Source of the DNA: DATAYF01 sp036272735
Lineage (GTDB): Bacteria; Chloroflexota; Ktedonobacteria; Ktedonobacterales; Ktedonobacteraceae
Assembly: GCA_036272735.1 (NCBI GenBank)
Contig: DATAYF010000070.1
Coordinates: 1 to 10,540 of the forward strand
DNA length: 10,540 nt
Direction of reading: 5' to 3'
Shown here: one piece after another, positions 6,425-10,540 of the stretch
Layout: each line of letters begins with the position of its first letter
Numbering within the stretch: the first letter of the stretch is position 1
Translations under genes and position numbers: made by a program
Notes under the pieces: model-generated
Seen by the model: only the letters and a program-made list of their open reading frames with translations
Told to the model about the DNA's origin: nothing
Databases searched by the model: none

Positions 6425-8143
6425 TTACTTTGCTCGCCTTGGCGATAATCGTCCTGCACTGACAGGGGCCGCGTTGGCTTCGTGAATAAGCTGGAAGAAC
6501 TGGTCCCCACGCACCACCTTATAATGGGAATTGAGATGCTGGGCCACGTAGACGGCATCGGCCGGTGTCGTTTTCCAGGCGATCAACGAAACGGTAATGA
6601 ACAGTGGTGACTGCCTATCCCACTGAGCCGCCTGTTGATGAATGGCCTGCACAATACCTGTATCGGTGCTGGCGTGCAGTTGCGTCGAGATCGGCAAATT
6701 TCCACTGGCGGTTGTCAACGTACTGTGGTAGTCGGTGGTGTTGAGAAACATACCCTGCAGATTTGTCTGTGCGTATGCCTGCGCTACATACTCAGGCAAC
6801 TCCGCGTTCTTGTCTATCGCGTAGACGATGTTTGTACCCATCCTGCGCAGGTAGCTATTTGATTGTTGCAGGTACGTGCTCAGGTTATCCTGCGGCCACA
6901 GGGACGGATAGAAGTAACCAGCGCCTGAGGGTGCCGAGACCAACAGATCATCGTTGCCCGCCGTTGTCTGATAATGGTTCAAGAGAAACGGCGCGGCGTC
7001 GATGAGCAAGGGGTTAATGGACCAGTTCAGCGGCACCTTTCCTCTCGATGGGTCGTCCCAGAGCGTTCGCATGTAATGCTCGCTATATTGCAAATTGTCG
7101 CCATCGCTCACCACGAACGTCACATACACCTTGTTGCGCAACGCTGGGGCTGCGATGGTCTTGATCGGTTGCGATGATGCGCGCACGCCGGACCAGACCG
7201 TTAAGTTGGAGAACCAGTCGGCCGCCAGCACGTAGACACCGTGGCGCGAGGCCAGGCGTACGCCCGGACGTTCTTTATCGAACCAGCCCAGGTACGGTGT
7301 TCCTGGCTGTACCGAGGAGAGTATCTGATTAAACAGGGAGACCTGGTCGGAGTCCACGTTCTCATCGGCCGTTAACCAGAAGACGAAGGCACGGTTTGCA
7401 ACCGCGTAATCGCGCAAGCAGCCATATGGGATTCCCCCATAGCTTGCGCCGCCATTGTCGGAAGAGGTTATTGTCTCGCTGGTGGTGGGGCTGATCCCGA
7501 CCAGCATACGATGCGTCGTCTTGGGCCAGAGATTTTGAAATTCCCAGTTGTATGCGTCGAGCGCGTTATTGAACTTGCCTCGTAAATCATCCAGCACAGG
7601 CAAATTGTATGGTGCGGCCGTCAACTTTTGCGCCAGCGTTGGACTCGCCACAATACCATTTGCAATGCCAGCCTCGGTTGTCGCTACGTTGATCGTATCC
7701 AGCAGGTTGGGGTCATAAATGATCACGCCTTTGGTCGCCTGCGCGTATTTTTTGACGACTTCCCACGGGTCTTTGTGGACCTGGTAGGCAAGATGTGCCT
7801 CATTCAACCAGGTATAAGGTCCCTCGTCGCGGGCATGCTCAACAAGATAAATGCTCGGTCGTTGGCGATTGACGATTCCTTGCAATGTCGACATCATCAG
7901 CCGCATATCGCCCGTTGCAGGTTGCAGGTCCACCACATCCAGGTGTTGTGGTGTCGCGAAGCGGGGCAGAGCCTGGCTCTGGGGCCAATAAACGTTATCC
8001 GCGTTTTGGTGATGTCGAGAGACTTTCACACTTGCCGCGTGCACTGAAGGAACGTACGTAAAGCCTGCCAATCCCGGTACGAGGGAAAGCATACCTATAA
8101 TGAACAAATAAATAGACCATTGTCTTCGCACAGTTTTTACCAT
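6425..8143 (-). CDS. Secreted GxGYxYP domain-containing protein (putative glycoside hydrolase-like)
   Basis: 572 residues. Residues 1-36 are a signal peptide (KTVRRQ, hydrophobic core, VHA before A37), so the protein is exported. The family signature GAGYFYP lies at 407-413 in SAPSGAGYFYP, and a DGDNLQY motif lies at 347-353. This matches the GxGYxYP family (N- and C-terminal domains PF16216 and PF14323), usually described as putative glycoside hydrolases without a proven substrate. The rest is Tyr/Trp-rich, as in carbohydrate-active proteins. AAGGAGGGG lies about 8 nt before the ATG. Upstream on the opposite strand is the ArgO-type exporter. The gene probably shares a transcript with the ABM gene. 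No hairpin with a T-tract follows its stop. Confidence 0.88.
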   Translation of the reverse strand: MVKTVRRQWSIYLFIIGMLSLVPGLAGFTYVPSVHAASVKVSRHHQNADNVYWPQSQALPRFATPQHLDVVDLQPATGDMRLMMSTLQGIVNRQRPSIYLVEHARDEGPYTWLNEAHLAYQVHKDPWEVVKKYAQATKGVIIYDPNLLDTINVATTEAGIANGIVASPTLAQKLTAAPYNLPVLDDLRGKFNNALDAYNWEFQNLWPKTTHRMLVGISPTTSETITSSDNGGASYGGIPYGCLRDYAVANRAFVFWLTADENVDSDQVSLFNQILSSVQPGTPYLGWFDKERPGVRLASRHGVYVLAADWFSNLTVWSGVRASSQPIKTIAAPALRNKVYVTFVVSDGDNLQYSEHYMRTLWDDPSRGKVPLNWSINPLLIDAAPFLLNHYQTTAGNDDLLVSAPSGAGYFYPSLWPQDNLSTYLQQSNSYLRRMGTNIVYAIDKNAELPEYVAQAYAQTNLQGMFLNTTDYHSTLTTASGNLPISTQLHASTDTGIVQAIHQQAAQWDRQSPLFITVSLIAWKTTPADAVYVAQHLNSHYKVVRGDQFFQLIHEANAAPVSAGRLSPRRAK

Positions 8144-8246
8144 AAGGAACCCCTCCTTACTCTTAGTCTACAGAGTGTCTAAAAATCGCGAAGGAACGAA
8201 ATTACGTATGCTTGCAAATGGATCGTTTAGTGGTTAAGCTAGAGGT

Positions 8247-8286
8247 ATGAAGTGATGAAAAAGCGATGAAAAAGTAGATGAAAATG
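8247..8286 (+). promoter_or_regulatory. Triple GATGAAAAAG repeat forming overlapping Lys/Arg minigenes in the exporter leader
   Basis: GATGAAAAAG occurs at 8254-8263 and 8265-8274, and as GATGAAAATG at 8277-8286, spaced 11 and 12 bp. Each copy carries an ATG followed by Lys codons. Chained tiny reading frames result: Met-Lys-stop (8247-8255), Met-Lys-Lys-Arg-stop (8255-8269) and Met-Lys-Lys-stop (8266-8277). Each of the first two overlaps the next start. AGAGGT (8241-8246) is well placed for the second. They lie directly before a gene for a basic amino-acid exporter. Leader-peptide control is an inference; simple repeat expansion is the alternative. Confidence 0.35.
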
Positions 8287-8293
8287 AGGGAAG

Positions 8294-8926
8294 ATGTTCC
8301 AATCGTGGATTGTGCCGATGTTGCAAGGCTTTGGGCTAGGGGCCAGCCTCATTATTGCCATTGGTGCACAAAATGCCTTTGTGTTGCGCCAGGGCCTCAA
8401 AAAGCAACATGTGCTGGTGGTCGCCAGCCTGTGCACGTTGTGTGACGCCGTGTTGATTGCGCTTGGCGTGGGTGGCCTGGGAACCATCATTACCGCGCTC
8501 CCGATCCTGACGATCGTTGCCACCTGGGGCGGAGCGATATTTCTCCTGGTCTATGGCTTTCGTTCCTTCAGGGCTGCCATGGTTTCCGAAAAACTCGACA
8601 CGCATGACACCTCTACTCAACCAGCGCGCCTGCGTGATACCGTACTGGCTGTGCTGGCCTTTAGCCTGCTCAACCCACATGTCTATCTCGACACGGTCGT
8701 GCTCATCGGCAGTATTGGCGCACACTACCACTCGGCGGGTCGCCTGTTTTTTGGGTTGGGTGCTCTGTTGGCCTCGTTCTGCTGGTTCTTTAGCCTCGCG
8801 TACGGTGCGCGCTGGCTGGCCCCATTGTTCCGCCATCCCCTGGCCTGGAAAATACTCGATGGCGTGGTCGGCTGCATCATGTGGTTCATTGCCGCCTCGC
8901 TTATTTGGACGGTGTTGGGGCATTAA
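8294..8926 (+). CDS. LysE/ArgO family amino-acid exporter
   Basis: 210 residues, the same size as E. coli ArgO (YggA). It is an integral membrane protein with about five to six hydrophobic segments that exports basic amino acids such as arginine or lysine. Family hallmarks are GAQNAFVLRQGL at residues 24-35 and NPHVYLDTVVLIGS in the second half, with a conserved end (VGCIMWFIAASL). An in-frame stop at 8285-8287 limits the start. ATG 8294 fits the family N-terminus, though its GAGGG is only 3 nt away, so translation may depend on coupling to the upstream minigenes. Usual regulators of such exporters (LysG/ArgP) are not in the window. Transport specificity is inferred from the family; the ArgO resemblance is stronger than to other LysE-type carriers. 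Confidence 0.92.
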   Translation: MFQSWIVPMLQGFGLGASLIIAIGAQNAFVLRQGLKKQHVLVVASLCTLCDAVLIALGVGGLGTIITALPILTIVATWGGAIFLLVYGFRSFRAAMVSEKLDTHDTSTQPARLRDTVLAVLAFSLLNPHVYLDTVVLIGSIGAHYHSAGRLFFGLGALLASFCWFFSLAYGARWLAPLFRHPLAWKILDGVVGCIMWFIAASLIWTVLGH

Positions 8927-8952
8927 CGTGCGTATTCAGTAAGGAAAAAGAT

Positions 8953-8982
8953 TTGTCATCGTAGAATCAAATTTTGTAGCAT
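8953..8982 (+). promoter_or_regulatory. Candidate promoter upstream of the GNAT fragment
   Basis: TTGTCA (8953-8958), an 18-nt spacer and TAGCAT (8977-8982) make a plausible sigma70 promoter. An AAAGGA ribosome binding site (8989-8994) follows, then an ATG at 8999. A complete expression signal thus precedes a broken gene. Confidence 0.4.
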
Positions 8983-8998
8983 GAGGACAAAGGAAACA

Positions 8999-9154
8999 AT
9001 GCCGATTTTTCGTCCAGCGGTTGAGCATGACCTTGCCGCTATCCACCATGTATACTTCTTAGGCTTCTATCGATCGGCCTGTGATGCTTCTTCCTGTTGT
9101 TTGATGATGGAAGTTGACACCTTATTTGACACCTTATACATAAAAATTCGCTGA
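8999..9154 (+). pseudogene. N-terminal remnant of a GNAT-family acetyltransferase
   Basis: A 51-codon frame starts MPIFRPAVEHDLAAIHHVYF. This resembles the opening of GNAT acetyltransferases: beta-1 with (I/F)RPA, then DLxAI in helix 1. The resemblance stops after about 20 residues, near base 9058. The remaining 31 residues (Cys/Ser-rich, ending in the 12-bp tandem repeat) show no GNAT features, and the acetyl-CoA binding motif is absent. A GNAT domain needs about 140 residues, so this is a truncated, non-functional copy that kept its promoter and AAAGGA ribosome binding site. The family call rests on a short stretch and could be wrong; a genuine 51-residue protein is the less likely alternative. 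Confidence 0.5.
9114..9137. repeat. 12-bp perfect tandem repeat, two copies
   Basis: TTGACACCTTAT occurs twice in direct succession (9114-9125 and 9126-9137). Each unit contains a perfect TTGACA. The first TTGACA is 17 nt from TACATA (9137-9142), so a plus-strand promoter is possible, but no gene follows. The repeat lies inside the unmatched tail of the GNAT fragment. Confidence 0.6.
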
Positions 9155-9174
9155 AGCGCGTTGGACAGGGTAAG

Positions 9175-9249
9175 TGGGACTGAGAGGACTCGAACCTCCG
9201 ACGCACGGTTTAGGAAACCGAAGTGTCTTCCAATTGGCGCTATGAGCCG
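9175..9249 (-). pseudogene. tRNA-Arg(CCT)-like relic, possibly an attachment-site remnant
   Basis: Read on the minus strand, 75 nt have tRNA length and order. The anticodon arm is TCGGT-TTCCTAA-ACCGT, giving anticodon CCT (Arg, AGG codons). The T arm is GGAGG-TTCGAGT-CCTCT, with a 5-nt variable loop and a 3' acceptor strand CAGTCCC plus discriminator A (9175). CCA is not encoded. The 5' side does not fit: the acceptor strand CGGCTCA cannot pair with CAGTCCC (GGGACTG expected), the D-stem pairs poorly, and the first anticodon-stem pair is T-T. A TATAAA (9251-9256) is too close to act as a promoter. An intact 3' part with a foreign 5' end is what an integrase attachment site in a tRNA leaves behind. 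A functional tRNA is unlikely. Confidence 0.5.
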
Positions 9250-9492
9250 ATTTATACATTAAGCATTAGCCGTAGAGCTTAGGTATTAGCGGTTTTTTTC
9301 TTTCTTCAGAGAGATTGTCCAACCTGTATGAAAAGCCGCTTCACGTACAAAAAGGTTTTCCAAAAACCTTATTACGCAACATCGGTTCTTGGAAAACGTA
9401 TCGAAGTGAGGCGTACTTTGGCAGATTCATTGTCCAATGAGAACAGCATATAGTAAAAGCATGGAGTACCCACGGGTTACGCAACGAGATTG
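9250..9492. other. Intergenic region without a convincing gene
   Basis: AT-rich stretch between the tRNA relic and the TetR gene. It holds a T7 run (9292-9298) and a perfect palindrome AAGGTTTT-CCA-AAAACCTT (9352-9370). One arm of a 9-bp inverted repeat, GTTTTCCAA (9355-9363), matches TTGGAAAAC (9389-9397). TTACGCAAC occurs twice (9372-9380 and 9477-9485). A 41-codon basic frame (9328-9453, beginning MKSRFTYKKVFQKPYYATSV) has no ribosome binding site and no recognisable family. No good terminator was found for the TetR gene. Confidence 0.5.
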
Positions 9493-10086
9493 TTATCGTT
9501 TTTTCGGCTTGAGCGTGGAAACCAAGATATTATAGATGAGCTGTTGCAGCCAGTGGGCAAACTGTTCGGGCGTAGAGGGCCGCTCCTGCTCCAGCCACCA
9601 GCCGAGCGCACTACAGCTGGCCGAGGCAACGGTGGTGAACTTCAGGTCAAGCGGCGGTATATTGGGATCAGATGCGGCCTCGGGGAACGTCTGATGGAAG
9701 TAAGCAAGAAAACGCTGCTGCGTCTGTTGGCGAAAGCGCTGGCTCAAAAAGGCGTCCGCCTGCGCACTCAGCACCACACGGTAAAATGCGGGAAACTGTT
9801 GAAGCTGCTTGAATATCTCGATGAGTCCGGCATTTCGACCCTCCCCCATGATCCCTCCCTCCTCCTCTAACGCCTCGTATATCTCATTTATATGCTGTTC
9901 GAGCAGATCGTATTTATCAAGGTAGTGGCGATAAAACGTCGAGCGGTTCACCATTGCACGCTTGGTAATATCACGCACGGTGAGGGCCGCGAACCCTTTC
10001 TCCACAGTCCCCTCGATCAACGCTTGCTGAAGCAGTTTGCGCGTGCGACGAACCCTCAGATCTTCAACGCCATCGAGCTTTTGCAT
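9493..10086 (-). CDS. TetR/AcrR family transcriptional regulator
   Basis: 197 residues. The N-terminal TetR DNA-binding domain covers residues ~11-60, with the helix-turn-helix in LTVRDITKRAMVNRSTFYRH followed by YLDKYDLL. The rest is an all-helical ligand-binding and dimerisation part resembling the TetR_C_8 type (LQQFPAFYRVVLSAQADAF region). ATG 10086 is preferred over the adjacent GTG at 10089 because AGAGG is about 6 nt before the ATG and too close to the GTG. A strong promoter lies 60-89 nt upstream and overlaps the promoter of the divergent reductase gene. Autoregulation and repression of that neighbour are therefore likely, as is typical for TetR repressors. The ligand is unknown. The protein ends with a basic tail, KPKKR. 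Confidence 0.92.
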   Translation of the reverse strand: MQKLDGVEDLRVRRTRKLLQQALIEGTVEKGFAALTVRDITKRAMVNRSTFYRHYLDKYDLLEQHINEIYEALEEEGGIMGEGRNAGLIEIFKQLQQFPAFYRVVLSAQADAFLSQRFRQQTQQRFLAYFHQTFPEAASDPNIPPLDLKFTTVASASCSALGWWLEQERPSTPEQFAHWLQQLIYNILVSTLKPKKR

Positions 10087-10136
10087 CACTTTCCTCTTCT
10101 GTGTCGCATAGGCAACACGTTCCGTTCCATTGCTGA

Positions 10137-10165
10137 TTGACGCTCATTGTACCATCGGTTACGCT
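10137..10165 (+). promoter_or_regulatory. Candidate promoter of the reductase gene
   Basis: TTGACG (10137-10142) and TACGCT (10160-10165) are 17 nt apart on the plus strand. The TetR gene's -10 element falls inside this spacer, so the two promoters cannot be occupied together. The -35 is strong (5/6), the -10 weaker (3/6). Confidence 0.45.
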
Positions 10166-10175
10166 TTTTTTGCAA
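10146..10175 (-). promoter_or_regulatory. Promoter of the TetR-family gene
   Basis: On the minus strand TTGCAA (10170-10175) and TACAAT (10146-10151) are separated by 18 nt; the -10 matches at 5 of 6 positions. Transcription would start near 10139, about 50 nt before the start codon. Confidence 0.6.
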
Positions 10176-10196
10176 CGGCGCGTTGGCTATGCGCCG
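10176..10196 (+). promoter_or_regulatory. Small hairpin in the leader of the reductase gene
   Basis: CGGCGC (10176-10181) pairs exactly with GCGCCG (10191-10196) around a 9-nt loop, followed by CTTTT. It lies just after the predicted transcription start. It may be a weak attenuator or an mRNA 5'-end stabiliser, or may have no function. Confidence 0.25.
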
Positions 10197-10242
10197 CTTT
10201 TGAGGAAATATCTCAAGCAGAAAAAGAGAAAGAGAACGAACT

Positions 10243-10540
10243 ATGGATATTCTGGTCTATGGGGCAGGTGTTATTGGCAGCGTCTATGCCGCCAGGCTTC
10301 AGGAGGCGGGACAAAACGTCTCGCTGCTGGCGCGAGGGCAACGGGCGGTGTCGTTGCGCACGCATGGTATTCAACTTGAGGATGCATCGACCGGACGAAG
10401 GACGACAACCCAAGTTTCCGTCGTTGAACATCTGGCTCCAACCGATAATTATGATGTCGTCCTCGTGACCGTACGACTCGACCAACTTCATTCCGTCTTG
10501 CCGATCCTTGCCGCCAATCGTCAGGTTCCCACACTGCTGT
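10243..10540 (+). CDS. Ketopantoate reductase (ApbA/PanE) family protein, N-terminal part only
   Basis: The frame is open from ATG 10243 to the right edge, 99 complete residues of a family usually near 300. It begins with a Rossmann fold: MDILVYGAGVIGSVYAARL, with the GxGxxG NADPH loop at residues 7-12, then LLARGQR, the usual second-strand region for NADPH phosphate binding. The next conserved block is DVVLVTVRLDQL at 71-82; family members usually have Lys where R78 stands here. Enzymes of this family reduce 2-dehydropantoate for pantothenate/CoA synthesis, but many paralogues act on other 2-keto acids, so no gene symbol is given. The catalytic C-terminal domain is outside the window. The ribosome binding site is weak (AAAGAGAACG, about 5 nt away). 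A hairpin (10176-10196) lies in the leader. The divergent TetR gene suggests inducible expression. Confidence 0.88.
   Translation, partial: MDILVYGAGVIGSVYAARLQEAGQNVSLLARGQRAVSLRTHGIQLEDASTGRRTTTQVSVVEHLAPTDNYDVVLVTVRLDQLHSVLPILAANRQVPTLL

Noticed and set aside
8212..8240. TTGCAA-17-TAAGCT as promoter of the exporter gene.
   Set aside because: The -10 matches only three of six positions; possible, but too weak to list as a feature.
8336..8923. A minus-strand frame of 195 codons opposite the exporter gene.
   Set aside because: Its sequence is low-complexity Gln/Arg/Glu-rich, the typical mirror of a hydrophobic membrane protein on the other strand.
9372..9485. Direct repeat TTACGCAAC (9372-9380 and 9477-9485) as element ends or a CRISPR-like unit.
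   Set aside because: Nine bases in two copies with unequal surroundings can occur by chance, and there is no regular spacing, third copy or cas gene.
9471..9485. Partial dyad around GTACCCACGGGTTAC as terminator of the TetR gene.
   Set aside because: The arms pair imperfectly, the loop would be very short, and no T-tract follows on the minus strand.

Overview
The window looks like chromosomal DNA of a free-living bacterium with moderate GC content and ordinary sigma70-type promoters (TTGACA / TAnnnT). The mix of large secreted glyco-enzymes (a phosphodiester glycosidase fused to a phosphoesterase, and a GxGYxYP protein) with CsaA, aminopeptidase P, an M19 dipeptidase and an ArgO-type exporter would suit a soil spore- or filament-forming lineage such as Ktedonobacteria (Chloroflexota). 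That taxonomic guess is an inference from gene content only; no marker gene is present.

Layout. (1) Bases 1-2800, minus strand: the largest gene of the window, at least 933 codons and running off the left edge. It encodes a secreted multidomain protein: signal peptide, NAGPA-type phosphodiester glycosidase, Ig-like region, beta-rich module, calcineurin-like metallophosphoesterase. Its upstream region (2801-2901) carries nested perfect inverted repeats. (2) 2982-4061, minus: M19 dipeptidase with a textbook promoter. (3) 4245-4577, plus: csaA, divergent from the dipeptidase and convergent with the next gene; a 17-bp perfect stem separates the convergent pair. (4) 4629-5924, minus: aminopeptidase P. 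(5) 6060-6356 and 6425-8143, minus: a small ABM-fold monooxygenase and a secreted GxGYxYP protein, probably one transcription unit ending at a strong intrinsic terminator. (6) 8294-8926, plus: LysE/ArgO exporter preceded by a row of Lys/Arg-coding minigenes. (7) 8999-9492: a scar-like region with the first ~20 codons of a GNAT acetyltransferase, a 12-bp tandem repeat, a tRNA-Arg(CCT)-like relic and AT-rich palindromes, but no convincing intact gene. (8) 9493-10086, minus: TetR-family regulator, divergent from (9) a ketopantoate reductase-family gene (10243 to the right edge), with overlapping divergent promoters.

Functional picture. Two proteins are exported and probably act on extracellular glycans or glycan phosphodiesters. 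Two peptidases with complete metal-ligand sets (dipeptidase and aminopeptidase P) would finish cytoplasmic peptide breakdown, and an amino-acid exporter could relieve the resulting basic amino acids. The TetR/PanE-like pair at the right end looks like a self-contained regulated unit. No mobile-element protein, CRISPR array or rRNA was found, although 8999-9492 looks like the footprint of an old recombination or excision event.
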